Shown piece after piece: positions 15,871 to 23,915 of a stretch of 64,000 nucleotides of DNA. Every line of letters starts with the position of its first letter. Position 1 is the first letter of the stretch. The notes below the pieces were generated by a model. That model searched no databases. It was not told the origin of the DNA and saw only the letters and a program-made list of their open reading frames with translations. Source of the stretch: Catenulispora sp. MAP5-51 (GTDB taxonomy: Bacteria > Actinomycetota > Actinomycetes > Streptomycetales > Catenulisporaceae); contig NZ_JBGCCH010000024.1 of the NCBI RefSeq assembly GCF_041261205.1, positions 1-64,000 of the forward strand, in the 5' to 3' direction. The position numbers and the translations under genes are program-made.

Positions 15871-16689
15871 ATGATCGCCGTGCTGATCCTGCTCCCGCCC
15901 TCCGAAGGCAAGGCCCCGGCCGGCGACGGCCCCGCGGTCGACCTGGCCGCGCTGGCCTTCCCCCAGCTGGCCAAGACCCGCAAGACCCTGATGGCCGAGC
16001 TGGCCCGGGTGGCCAAGGGCCGCGAGGCGGCGGCGCTGGAGGTGCTGGGCCTGTCGCCGAACCAGGCCGGCGAGCTGGCCGCGGACCGGCAGCTGGCCAC
16101 CGCCCCGACCCTGCCGGCCGCCGACCGGTACACCGGCGTGCTCTACGACGCCCTGGACCTGCCGGGCCTGCGCCGCGAGGACCCGGCGGCGTTCGCGCGC
16201 GCCGAAGAGCGGGTGCTGACGTTCTCCGGACTGTGGGGCGTGGTGCGGCCGACCGACGCGATCCCGGCGTACCGCTGCTCCGGGGGCGTGACCCTGCCCA
16301 AGGCCGGACCGGTGGCCAAGCTCTGGCGCACCGCGCTGACCCCGGCACTGGCCCCGGCGGTCGCCTCGGGACTGGTGGTGGACCTGCGCTCGTCGATGTA
16401 CGCGGGGATGTGGAAGACGCCCGCCTCGGCCGCCGAGCGCACCGCGACTGTCCGGGTGCTGCACGAGCGGATCGTCGACGGCGTGCCCAAGCGCAGCGTG
16501 GTGAGCCACTTCAACAAGGCGACGAAGGGGCGGCTGGCCCGGGCGCTGTTGGTCGGGGACGTGGTGGTCGACACCCCGAAGGAACTCGCCGAGGCGTTGC
16601 AGGACCTGGGACTGCGCACCGAGACCGCCGCCCCGGCCAAGCCGGGGACGGCGTGGACGATCGACGTGGTGGTCGACTCAGTGGCTTGA
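15871..16689 (+). CDS. yaaA: YaaA family peroxide-stress protein (UPF0246)
   Basis: The 272-residue protein has the family's N-terminal LLPPSEGK and the C-terminal VVSHFNKATKGRLAR motif. In Escherichia coli YaaA lowers intracellular free iron during peroxide stress and binds DNA through a helix-hairpin-helix fold. The length matches the family. ATG 15871 and GTG 15880 are both plausible starts, since many homologues begin at the equivalent of VLILLPPSEGK. It is divergent from the PadR operon, so it may respond to the same operator. Confidence 0.9.
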   Translation: MIAVLILLPPSEGKAPAGDGPAVDLAALAFPQLAKTRKTLMAELARVAKGREAAALEVLGLSPNQAGELAADRQLATAPTLPAADRYTGVLYDALDLPGLRREDPAAFARAEERVLTFSGLWGVVRPTDAIPAYRCSGGVTLPKAGPVAKLWRTALTPALAPAVASGLVVDLRSSMYAGMWKTPASAAERTATVRVLHERIVDGVPKRSVVSHFNKATKGRLARALLVGDVVVDTPKELAEALQDLGLRTETAAPAKPGTAWTIDVVVDSVA

Positions 16690-16755
16690 TCCGGCGGCCC
16701 TGACCGGGTCACCTAACCAGGCGGCCTGATCAAGCAACCTGATCAAGTGGCCTGA

Positions 16756-17379
16756 TCAGCCTGAGGAACTGCTGGTACTGGTGCTCGTGCCGGAGCTCGC
16801 GCCGCCCCCGCCGCACAGGGTGGCCAGCGGCTTCGAGGCGTCCAGGGCCTTGCCCAGATCGTCGTCCGAGGACTCGTGGTTGGTGATGTCGTGGCCGACG
16901 GTCTGGTAGTCCGTGCCGACCGTCTTGAGCGTCGCCTTCAGGTCGGCGTTGTCGGTCTTGGCGTCCTGGGTGCGCAAGGCGGTGCCGGCGGTGCGGTAGT
17001 CCAGGGCGCTGCGCGAGGTGGAGTCCTTGTCCGTGGCCAGCTTGTCCTTCAGCGTCGCCAGCACTTCGCGCACGCTGGTGCAGACGGTGTGGTCGACGTC
17101 CGAAGGCGCCGGGGTGCTCGGGGCCGACGCGGAGGAGGACAAGGTGGTGCTTGGCGCGGCGGCGCTGGAGGAGGCCGCCGAGGGCGTCGGGGTCGAGGAC
17201 AGCGGGCTGCTGGCGGCGGCGTTCTTCGGCTGGACGGTGACCGAGCAGCCGGCGAGCGCCGCGGCCGCGGCCACCGCCACAGTCACGGCCACCGCCGTGG
17301 CCCGGACCGCACCGGCCCGTCCCGCGGTGGTTCCGTCCCTGTGTTCCTGTGCCGCGCGCCGCGGGCCCATCCGTTCCAT
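16756..17379 (-). CDS. Putative lipoprotein with Ser/Thr-rich linker
   Basis: The N-terminus has a basic stretch, a hydrophobic Ala/Val core and lipobox LAGC, so the mature protein should be lipid-anchored outside the cell. A Ser/Ala/Pro-rich linker follows, then a helical domain of about 100 residues (VCTSVREVLATLKDKLATDK and onward) and a Gly/Ser tail. No enzyme motif is visible. The helical domain resembles generic actinobacterial surface lipoproteins of unknown function. The long N-region before the hydrophobic core suggests the true start may be a later codon, for instance the Met at about 17370. Confidence 0.7.
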   Translation of the reverse strand: MERMGPRRAAQEHRDGTTAGRAGAVRATAVAVTVAVAAAAALAGCSVTVQPKNAAASSPLSSTPTPSAASSSAAAPSTTLSSSASAPSTPAPSDVDHTVCTSVREVLATLKDKLATDKDSTSRSALDYRTAGTALRTQDAKTDNADLKATLKTVGTDYQTVGHDITNHESSDDDLGKALDASKPLATLCGGGGASSGTSTSTSSSSG

Positions 17380-17446
17380 GACGCCGGAGTCTATCCACGA
17401 TCACCGCCACGCGAGGCGGCCCCGGCAAGATCGGTCGGGCGCGGCC

Positions 17447-18838
17447 TCAACCGGTCAGATGCGCGGTGTCGTTGAACAGCCGCATCGAGCTGCGGCCGTC
17501 GGCGTAACAAGTGACGACCGACAGCGAGGCCGCTGAGAGTTCCATGGCGTACAAGGACTCCGGCGGCGCGCCGAGCGCGTCCCGGATCAGGGTTTTGATG
17601 GGCGTCACATGCGAGACGACCAGGACCGTGCGCCGCGCATGCCGTGCCAGCAGGGCATCGCGCGCGGCCAGCACGCGCACCGTGACGGCGTCGAAGGACT
17701 CACCGCCCGGCGGCGCGACGGCGGTGGAGGCCAGCCACGCGCTGTGCTCCTCGGGCCAGCGCTCGCGGACCTCGGCGAAGCTGTGGCCGTCCCAGAGCCC
17801 GAAGTCGGTCTCCCGGAATCCGGGGTCGGTCTCGACCTCCAGGCCCAGCGCGTCGGCGGCGGCCTGCGCGGTCTGCACGGTGCGCTGGAGCGGCGAGGCG
17901 ACGATCGCGTCGATGCCGCCCCGCGCGGCCAGGCGCCGCGCGACGGCGGCGACCTGCAGCAGGCCGGTGTCGGCGAGTTCGGGGTCGCCGGCGCCGGAGA
18001 AGCGCCGCTCGGCGGTGAGCGCCGTGGCACCGTGGCGCAGGAGCAGAAGGGTGGTCGGCGGGCCCATGTCGGGGGCCGGGGACCAGCTGGGTTGGTGCTG
18101 CGCCGCCGCCCCGGTGGTCGCCCCGGTGCTCGATCCGGAGCTCGACCCAGAGCTCGATCCGGAGCTCGACCCAGAGCTCGATCCGGAGCTCGACCCAGAG
18201 CTCGATCCGGTGCTCGACCCGGAGCTCGATCGGGAGCTCGCCTCGGAGCTCGCCCCAGAGGTAGACCCAGAGGTAGACACGAGAGCGGATTCGCTTGCGG
18301 GTGAACGATTCGGCTCGTCGGCACCCTGGCCCCCCGAAGCCAAGTCGCCACCGGCCTCCCGAGCCTCCCGGGCCGCCCGCGTCACCGCGATCAGCGTCTG
18401 CGCCTCGGCCACCTTCGCCGCGGCCGCCTCCGGATCGTCCAGCGCCAGGTTCGCCAGCGCGTCAGCCCTCTTGTTCTCCGCGCGCGGCACCCAGGTGTAG
18501 CTCACCGCGCCGGCTCGCGGGAACGCTGTGCGCGCCTGGACCGCGAGCGGTCTGATGGCGGGGTGCTTGACCTGCCAGACCCCGGACATCTGCTGCACCG
18601 CGAGCTTGGAGTCCATGCGCACCTCGACCTCGGCGCCGGGGTCCAGGGCGTAGGCGGCGCTCAGGCCGGCGATCAGGCCGCGGTACTCCGCGACGTTGTT
18701 GGTCACCACGCCGAGGCCCTCGGCGAGTTCGGCCAGGACCTCGCCGCTGGCGGCGTCGGCGACCAGGGCGCCGTACGAGGCCGGGCCGGGGTTGCCGCGG
18801 GAGGCCCCGTCGGCCTCGACGATGAGCGTGCGCGCCAT
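17447..18838 (-). CDS. Bifunctional RNase H / histidine-phosphatase protein
   Basis: Residues 1-135 are a type I RNase H: Asp10 (VEADGASRGNPGP), Glu51 (NNVAEYRGL) and Asp76 (RMDSKLAVQQM), with a late ADALANLAL. After a disordered Ser/Gly/Thr linker of about 75 residues comes a phosphoglycerate mutase-like phosphatase (LLLLRHGATALT, REFDFG-type motif RETDFGLWDGHSF, and LVVSHVTPI). The same fusion is known in Mycobacterium (Rv2228c), where it has RNase H and acid phosphatase (CobC-like) activities. The linker is unusually repetitive, encoded by tandem 12-24 bp repeats at 18125-18250. It begins the operon's third position after the Nif3 and zinc-ribbon genes. Confidence 0.9.
   Translation of the reverse strand: MARTLIVEADGASRGNPGPASYGALVADAASGEVLAELAEGLGVVTNNVAEYRGLIAGLSAAYALDPGAEVEVRMDSKLAVQQMSGVWQVKHPAIRPLAVQARTAFPRAGAVSYTWVPRAENKRADALANLALDDPEAAAAKVAEAQTLIAVTRAAREAREAGGDLASGGQGADEPNRSPASESALVSTSGSTSGASSEASSRSSSGSSTGSSSGSSSGSSSGSSSGSSSGSSSGSSTGATTGAAAQHQPSWSPAPDMGPPTTLLLLRHGATALTAERRFSGAGDPELADTGLLQVAAVARRLAARGGIDAIVASPLQRTVQTAQAAADALGLEVETDPGFRETDFGLWDGHSFAEVRERWPEEHSAWLASTAVAPPGGESFDAVTVRVLAARDALLARHARRTVLVVSHVTPIKTLIRDALGAPPESLYAMELSAASLSVVTCYADGRSSMRLFNDTAHLTG
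18125..18250 (-). repeat. Tandem repeats encoding the Ser/Gly linker of the RNase H-phosphatase
   Basis: Units reading GAGCTCGATCCG or GAGCTCGACCCA on the plus strand alternate about ten times. They keep the frame and encode SSGS-type units in the linker. Confidence 0.85.
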
Positions 18839-18866
18839 GATCGCTGTGCCGGTCCGGTGTCCGCGC

Positions 18867-19634
18867 CTAGACGCCCGACTCCGGGACGCGCACCAGGATG
18901 CTCCCGCAGGAGTCGTGGCGCACGACCTGGTCGGCCGGGGCCGCCTTGATCGCGTTGACCTCGCTGATGTCCAACTCCAGGCGGCAGCCGTCGCAGCGGC
19001 GCTGGCGGATGGCCGCGGCGCCCACGCCGTTGTCGGCGCGGATGCGCTCGTAGAGGGCCAGCAGGGCCTCGGGGATGACGCCGGCGGTGGTGGCGCGCTC
19101 GGCGGTGGCCGCCGCGACGTCCCGGTCGATGTCCTCGGCGGCCTTGGCCAGGGCCGCGCTCACCTCGTCGCGCCGGGCCTGGGCCTCGTCGCGCTGCACG
19201 GTCATCTCCGCGATCCGGGTCTGGGCCGTCTCGCGGCGCTCCATGACCTCCAGGACGATGTCCTCCAGGTCGGACTGGCGCTTGGCCAGGGTGTCCAGCT
19301 CGTGCTGGATGTTCTCCAGGTCCTTGGCCGAGCCGCGGCCGGACTCCAGCATCTGCCGGTCCCGGTTGGCGCGGTTCACCACCTGCTCGACGTCGGCCTC
19401 GGCCTTCTTCTGCTCGCGCGCCACATCCCCCTCGGCGGTCTCGGCGGCGACCAGGACGTCGCGCAGGTCCGCCAGGCGCCGGTCCACCTTCTCGGCCTCG
19501 GCCAGCTCCGGCAGGGTGCGCCGCTTGTGCGCCAGCTGCGCCAGGCGCACGTCCAGGCCGTGCAGGTCCAACAGACGGAGCTGGTCGGCGGGGTTCGCGT
19601 TCAGGGCAGTGCCTCTCTCTTGACTTGTCTTCAC
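18867..19634 (-). CDS. Coiled-coil C4-type zinc ribbon protein
   Basis: The 255-residue protein has a long central coiled coil (about residues 35-180) and a C-terminal zinc ribbon (RRCDGCRLEL, then RHDSCGSILVRV). In homologues such as Rv2229c the second pair is usually CxxC; here it is HxxC, which can still bind zinc. Its genomic position between Nif3 and RNase H genes is conserved in actinobacteria, but its role is not firmly known. ATG 19634 is used; homologues often start nearer to the NANPADQLRLLDL segment at residue 12. Confidence 0.85.
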   Translation of the reverse strand: MKTSQERGTALNANPADQLRLLDLHGLDVRLAQLAHKRRTLPELAEAEKVDRRLADLRDVLVAAETAEGDVAREQKKAEADVEQVVNRANRDRQMLESGRGSAKDLENIQHELDTLAKRQSDLEDIVLEVMERRETAQTRIAEMTVQRDEAQARRDEVSAALAKAAEDIDRDVAAATAERATTAGVIPEALLALYERIRADNGVGAAAIRQRRCDGCRLELDISEVNAIKAAPADQVVRHDSCGSILVRVPESGV

Positions 19635-19652
19635 GCTCCGGATGACGGCCGG

Positions 19653-20513
19653 CTACGAGCCTGCCGTCAGGTGCGCGGTCCACGGATCGGTGACCAGCGT
19701 GGAGACGTACGTCTCCACGTTAGTACCGGCAGCGCTCAGCGTGGAACGCAGCGTCTGAGCGGCGTGGTCCAACCACGGCCACTCGCTGGCCCAGTGCGCC
19801 ACGTCCACCAGCGCCGGTCCCCCGGCCTCCAGCGCCTCGGAGGCCGGGTGGTGCCGCAGGTCGGCGGTCACGTAGGCGTCCGCCCCGGAGCTACGAACGG
19901 CGCCGAAAAGCGAGTCCCCCGCTCCGCCGCACACCGCGACCCGCTGCACCAGACGGTCCGGATCCCCGGCCACCCGCACTCCGCCGGCCGTGGCCGGCAG
20001 CGCGGCGGCCACCCGCGCGGCGAACGCGCTCAGCGGCTCGGCCACGGCCAGCTCGCCGACCCGGCCGATGCCGAGCTCGGGGTTCGTCGCGCGCGGCTCC
20101 AGGGGCCGCAGCTCATGCAGGTCCAGGGCCCGCGCCAGGGCGTCGGAGACGCCGGGGTCGGCGGAGTCGGCGTTGGTGTGCGCGGTGAACAGCGCCGCGC
20201 CGCCGCGGATGAGCCGGTGGACCAGCCGGCCCTTGAAGGTCGTCGCCGGGACGCCGTGGACGCCGCGCAGGAACAGCGGGTGGTGGGTGACCAGCAGGTC
20301 GGCGCCGCGCTCCAGGGCCTCGTCGATCACCGCGGCCACCGGGTCCACGGCGAAGGCGACGGTGCGGACCGGCTCGTCCGGGTCCCCGCACACCAGCCCG
20401 ACCGCGTCCCACGGCTCGGCCCAGGAGGGGTCGTACACCCGCTCCAGGATCGCGACGACATCACGAAGGGTCGGGGCTGCGGTCTCCACGTCGGTGGCGG
20501 CGGGTTGCGGCAT
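19653..20513 (-). CDS. Nif3-like dinuclear metal centre protein
   Basis: The 286-residue protein is of the Nif3/YbgI type: WDAVGLVCGD near residue 37, LLVTHHPLFLRGV with two metal-ligand His residues near 80, HTNADSA near 115, and the C-terminal VTADLRHHPASEA and DVAHWASEWPWLD motifs. Homologues form hexameric rings with a two-metal site; proposed roles include GTP cyclohydrolase-like hydrolysis, but the physiological function is unsettled. It is the first gene of the conserved Nif3 / zinc ribbon / RNase H-phosphatase operon (Rv2230c-Rv2228c order). Confidence 0.9.
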   Translation of the reverse strand: MPQPAATDVETAAPTLRDVVAILERVYDPSWAEPWDAVGLVCGDPDEPVRTVAFAVDPVAAVIDEALERGADLLVTHHPLFLRGVHGVPATTFKGRLVHRLIRGGAALFTAHTNADSADPGVSDALARALDLHELRPLEPRATNPELGIGRVGELAVAEPLSAFAARVAAALPATAGGVRVAGDPDRLVQRVAVCGGAGDSLFGAVRSSGADAYVTADLRHHPASEALEAGGPALVDVAHWASEWPWLDHAAQTLRSTLSAAGTNVETYVSTLVTDPWTAHLTAGS

Positions 20514-20653
20514 GCCCAGTAGGTTACCGGGCTGCGCAGTCCTTGATCCGGACCCGCCCGTTTGACCGACTCGGCTCGCGGAGCCGCTCCTCGGGCCGCA
20601 GATTCGTCTCGAGGACTCAGGGCAGCCGGCGAGGAGAACCAGGGAGGCACCAG

Positions 20654-21577
20654 ATGCGCGCGGTCGGTGTGAAGGACTACGGGGCCACGCCCGAACTGCT
20701 CGACGTGGCCAAGCCCGCCGCCGGACCCGGGCAGGTCCTGGTGCGCGTCGAGGCCGCCGGGGTGAACCCGGTGGACGCGATCATCGCCTCCGGCCGCTTC
20801 GGCCGCCCGCCGCTTCCGCTGGTGATGGGCGTGGACTTCGCCGGCCGGGTGGAGGCCGTCGGTGAGGGCGTCACCCGCTACGCGGTCGGCGACCCGGTCT
20901 TCGGACGCGCCGCCGGCACCTACGCCCAATACGTGGCCGTCGACGAGAACGGCCCGCTGAGCCCGGCCCCGGACGCGGTGGAGCTCAAGACCGCCGCCGC
21001 GCTGCCGACCGCCGGGCTGACCGCGCTGGGCATCCTGGACGCCGCCGAGGTCCGGGGCGGCGAGAGCCTGCTGCTGATCGGCGCGGCCGGCGGCGTGGGC
21101 ACCTTCCTGACCCAGCTGGCCTCGGCCCGTGACGCCAGGGTGCTGGCGGTGACCCGGGGCGATGAGAGCGTGCGGCTGGGCCTGTTCGGCGCGGCGGTCA
21201 CCATCGACGCCACCGCCGAGGACGTCGCCGGCCGCGTCCGGGGCGAGGAGTACCCCGAGGGCGTGGACGTGCTGGTGGACCTGGTGTCGAAGGACCCGGA
21301 GGCGTTCGAGACGAACAAGAAGCTGGTCCACGACGGCGGCGTCGCGGTCAGCACCCGCGGCGCGACGCGCGAGCACGGCACGGTGCAGTCCGGCGTGGAG
21401 GAGATCGCCTTCGGCGTGAAGCCCAGCGCCGAACTGCTGGCGGCCCTGGCCGAGCAGGTCGACGCCGGGACGCTGCGGGTGTTCGTGGAGGAGGAGGTGC
21501 CGCTGGAGCAGGCGCCGCAGGCCGTGGCCCGGATCCAGCACGGCGGGGCGCGCGGGAAGACGATCATCAAGCCCTGA
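20654..21577 (+). CDS. NADP-dependent quinone-oxidoreductase-type MDR protein
   Basis: This 307-residue medium-chain reductase lacks the structural and catalytic zinc Cys residues, as in quinone oxidoreductases. Visible features are GVNPVDAIIASGRFG near residue 37, MGVDFAGRVEAVGEGV and the nucleotide-binding IGAAGGVGTFLTQLA near residue 140. It is expected to reduce quinones or enones with NADPH in the cytoplasm. ATG 20654 follows GGGAGG; further upstream in-frame codons read as low-quality sequence. Confidence 0.88.
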   Translation: MRAVGVKDYGATPELLDVAKPAAGPGQVLVRVEAAGVNPVDAIIASGRFGRPPLPLVMGVDFAGRVEAVGEGVTRYAVGDPVFGRAAGTYAQYVAVDENGPLSPAPDAVELKTAAALPTAGLTALGILDAAEVRGGESLLLIGAAGGVGTFLTQLASARDARVLAVTRGDESVRLGLFGAAVTIDATAEDVAGRVRGEEYPEGVDVLVDLVSKDPEAFETNKKLVHDGGVAVSTRGATREHGTVQSGVEEIAFGVKPSAELLAALAEQVDAGTLRVFVEEEVPLEQAPQAVARIQHGGARGKTIIKP

Positions 21578-21594
21578 CGGCCCCGCGGGCTTCC

Positions 21595-22089
21595 TTAAGG
21601 CTGAAGGTAATCCGCGCTCGTGACGACCTCCCCGAAACGCGGAAGGATCACCCGCACCGCGACGTCATGCTCCTCGGCGGTCGGCGCCGCCATCGCGTCC
21701 TCGACGAACACGAGCTCGTAGTCCAGGTCGGCGGCGACGCGCGCCGTGGATTCCACGCCCATGGTGGTCATCAGGCCGCCGAAGACCAGCGTCGTGGCGC
21801 CGAGCTCCTTCAGGCGGGCATCCAGGTCGGTGGTGGCGAACGCGCCGATGCTGCGCTTGACCACGGTCACGTCCCCGGGCCGCACCAGGCCCTCGGCGAA
21901 GCCGCTGCCGGGCGGCTGTTCGGCGACGTTCGGCCGGTCGACCCGGATGAGCACGACCGGCCGGCCGGTTGTGCGGAACGCCTCGGCCAGGCGCAGGGAC
22001 CGGTCGAGGACGTCGGCTCCGGTGTGCGGGGCCACCGGCAGGTCGAGCAGGCGCGGCATGAGGTCGACGAGGACGAGGGCTGTGGTCAC
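21595..22089 (-). CDS. Isochorismatase-family hydrolase lacking the nucleophilic Cys
   Basis: The 164-residue protein has the family's Asp in ALVLVDLMPRLL, Lys in VVKRSIGAF and the cis-peptide region GGLMTTMGVESTAR. Where cysteine hydrolases have Cys, this protein has Gly, as in true isochorismatases (EntB/PhzD type) and several uncharacterised actinobacterial members. A vinyl-ether or amide hydrolase is possible; the substrate is unknown. The stop lies 17 bp from the convergent oxidoreductase gene. Confidence 0.8.
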   Translation of the reverse strand: MTTALVLVDLMPRLLDLPVAPHTGADVLDRSLRLAEAFRTTGRPVVLIRVDRPNVAEQPPGSGFAEGLVRPGDVTVVKRSIGAFATTDLDARLKELGATTLVFGGLMTTMGVESTARVAADLDYELVFVEDAMAAPTAEEHDVAVRVILPRFGEVVTSADYLQP

Positions 22090-22115
22090 GCGCAGAGACC
22101 CTAGAGCACCACTGG

Positions 22116-22176
22116 CGACTATGCGGCGGACCGCTCACGACTATGCAGGGGGCCACTCGTGACTCTGCGACTATGC
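22116..22176. repeat. Three copies of CGACTATGC
   Basis: CGACTATGC occurs at 22116, 22138 and 22168 in the gap upstream of the isochorismatase-like gene. Spacing is uneven. It could be a regulatory direct repeat or chance. Confidence 0.3.
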
Positions 22177-22181
22177 GCGAA

Positions 22182-22221
22182 CGAGCCGCCGGGCTGCGAA
22201 GACCTCTCGCCCGGCGGCTCG
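22182..22221 (-). terminator. Strong hairpin after the zinc-ribbon gene
   Basis: CGAGCCGCCGGGC and GCCCGGCGGCTCG form a perfect 13-bp stem with a 14-nt loop, 13 bp beyond the stop of the 22235-22900 gene. There is no T-run, as is usual in actinomycete terminators. Confidence 0.7.
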
Positions 22222-22234
22222 CCCGATCACATGC

Positions 22235-22900
22235 CTACTGTGGCTGCCCGCACTCCGGGCAGAACTTCACGTTCATCCCCACTTCCGACCCGCATCCGCC
22301 GCACGTCCCCGGCGCGCCCTGCTTCACTCCGCATTCGGGGCAGAACTTCGCACCGTGCGTCTCGTGCCCGCAGGCGTGGCACACCAGCGGCTTCTGCGTC
22401 GTGACGTCCACCTCGGCGGCCATGCTCGCGCCGACGTCGCGGGCCTTCGCCGTGGCGGCGTCGACCAGGCCGTGGGTGCGTGCCGACTCGACCTCGGCGG
22501 CCAGGTCCGGGGCGCAGTTCGTGCACAGGCCCCGGTCGGGGCTGTAGCAGCGCACGCAGACGTAGGAGGTGCAGCGGCCGCACCGGTTGAAGTGCTTCTC
22601 GGCGGCGACGATCGCTTCCTTGAACGAGGCGTCGCGCGCCTTGTGCCAGCCGCTCTCCACCAGGCCGTCGACGCCGTTGGCGACGTCCCAGCCGATGGAG
22701 GACGTGGCGCCGTGCGCCATGTTGGCGGCCCGGCGGATCCAGCCGGCGGCGCGGGCCGCCTTGTACGGCTCGAAGCCGCTGCGCCAGGTGTCGCTGCAGC
22801 GCTGGCAGTAGAACTCGAACTCGAACCCGGCGTCGTTGCCGTACTGGTTGGAATAGTCGCGGTGATTGTTGCTGAACCACAACGTGTCTGCTTCGGCCAT
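22235..22900 (-). CDS. Zinc-ribbon-rich protein of unknown function
   Basis: The 221-residue protein holds many paired cysteines: CQRC near residue 33, CGRC / CVRC / CTNC near 105-130, then two C-terminal zinc ribbons CHACG...FCPECG and CGGCG...FCPECG. The centre (GWIRRAANMAHGATSSIGWD) is helical. Such zinc-ribbon proteins often act as scaffolds or nucleic-acid binders, but nothing here fixes a role. ATG 22900 is preceded by a GGGGG; extending to 22993 would overlap the end of the upstream SDR gene. Confidence 0.75.
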   Translation of the reverse strand: MAEADTLWFSNNHRDYSNQYGNDAGFEFEFYCQRCSDTWRSGFEPYKAARAAGWIRRAANMAHGATSSIGWDVANGVDGLVESGWHKARDASFKEAIVAAEKHFNRCGRCTSYVCVRCYSPDRGLCTNCAPDLAAEVESARTHGLVDAATAKARDVGASMAAEVDVTTQKPLVCHACGHETHGAKFCPECGVKQGAPGTCGGCGSEVGMNVKFCPECGQPQ

Positions 22901-22946
22901 TGCCCGAACCCCCAAGTGATAAGGCCTAGGGAGCACAGAATAGAAC

Positions 22947-23909
22947 TCATTGCCGACGCATCGACAACACGTCCGTGGCGCTGAAATTTTCACCCGCTGT
23001 CTTGGTCTGGAAGTAGGGACCGAGCGCGTTCTCCAGCTCGCCGACAGTGAACGTCTCCAGGTTCGAGTCCCAGCGTTCTTCGACGACCGGACGCTGCATC
23101 AGCAGCACCATGCCGCCGTGCACGACGAACACCTGGCCGTTGACCTTGTCGGCGGCCGGGGAGGCGAGGTAGGCGACCAGCGGGGCGACGTGCTCGACGG
23201 CCAGCGGGTCCATGCCCTGGGCCGGGGGTTCGAAGCCGGCGAAGACGTCCTCGGTCATCTTGGTGCGGGCCCGCGGGCAGATCGCGTTGGCCCGCACGCC
23301 ATAGCGCGCGCAGCCGTTGGCGGTGGCGGTGGTCAGGCCGACGATCGCCGCCTTGGCCGCGGCGTAGTTCGCCTGGCCCGCGGCGCCGGCGAGGAAGGCC
23401 TCCGAGGAGGTGTTGACGATGCGGCCGAAGACCGGGCCGCCGACGGCCTTGGACTGCTCGCGCCAGTGCGCGGTGGCGTGCCGGGTCAGCGCGAAGTGGC
23501 CTTTGGCGTGGACCCGCAGGACGTCGTCCCATTCCTGCTCCGACATGGAGAACACCATGCGGTCGCGCAGGATCCCGGCGTTGTTGACGACGACGTCCAG
23601 CGAGCCGAAGGTGTCGATGGCCAGCCGGGTCAGGGATTCGGCGTAGGCGAAGTCGGACACGTCGCCGGCGCTGGCCACGGCCTGGCCGCCGGCTTTGACG
23701 ATGTCCGCGGCGGTCTGCTCGGCGATGGCCGGGTCGTGGTCGTTCACCACGACCGCGGCGCCCTGACGGGCCAGCTCCAGGGCTTCGGCGCGGCCCAGTC
23801 CCCGGCCGGCGCCGGTGACGATCGCGGCGCGGTCGGCAAGGGATGTCGGGGAGGTGTTCGGCATGCCGGAGTCGGCCTTGTCGGGGTTCGCCGTGTCAGA
23901 GTTCGCCAT
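22947..23909 (-). CDS. SDR-family 3-hydroxyacyl-CoA dehydrogenase-like protein
   Basis: The first 290 residues are a classical short-chain dehydrogenase: VTGAGRGLGRAEALELA (NAD binding, residues about 31-47), VVNNAGILRDRM, and the Ser-Tyr-Lys site (NTSSEAF, NYAAAKAA). The GILRDRMVFSMSEQEWDDVL region and overall form resemble the dehydrogenase part of the peroxisomal multifunctional-enzyme type (17-beta-HSD4, Hsd4A-like). It would oxidise a 3-hydroxyacyl-CoA. It sits 6 bp after a zinc alcohol dehydrogenase gene and near a MaoC hydratase gene, so the three likely act on one CoA-ester pathway. Confidence 0.85.
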   Translation of the reverse strand: MANSDTANPDKADSGMPNTSPTSLADRAAIVTGAGRGLGRAEALELARQGAAVVVNDHDPAIAEQTAADIVKAGGQAVASAGDVSDFAYAESLTRLAIDTFGSLDVVVNNAGILRDRMVFSMSEQEWDDVLRVHAKGHFALTRHATAHWREQSKAVGGPVFGRIVNTSSEAFLAGAAGQANYAAAKAAIVGLTTATANGCARYGVRANAICPRARTKMTEDVFAGFEPPAQGMDPLAVEHVAPLVAYLASPAADKVNGQVFVVHGGMVLLMQRPVVEERWDSNLETFTVGELENALGPYFQTKTAGENFSATDVLSMRRQ

Positions 23910-23915
23910 GTCAGG

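Noticed and set aside
18696-20522. Long plus-strand frame opposite the zinc-ribbon and Nif3 genes.
   Set aside because: It is rich in Gly, Arg, Leu and Val without motifs; the minus-strand products are recognised families in a conserved order.
23055-23075. GGTTCGAGTCCC resembling a tRNA T-arm.
   Set aside because: It lies inside the SDR coding sequence and no other tRNA arms are present.
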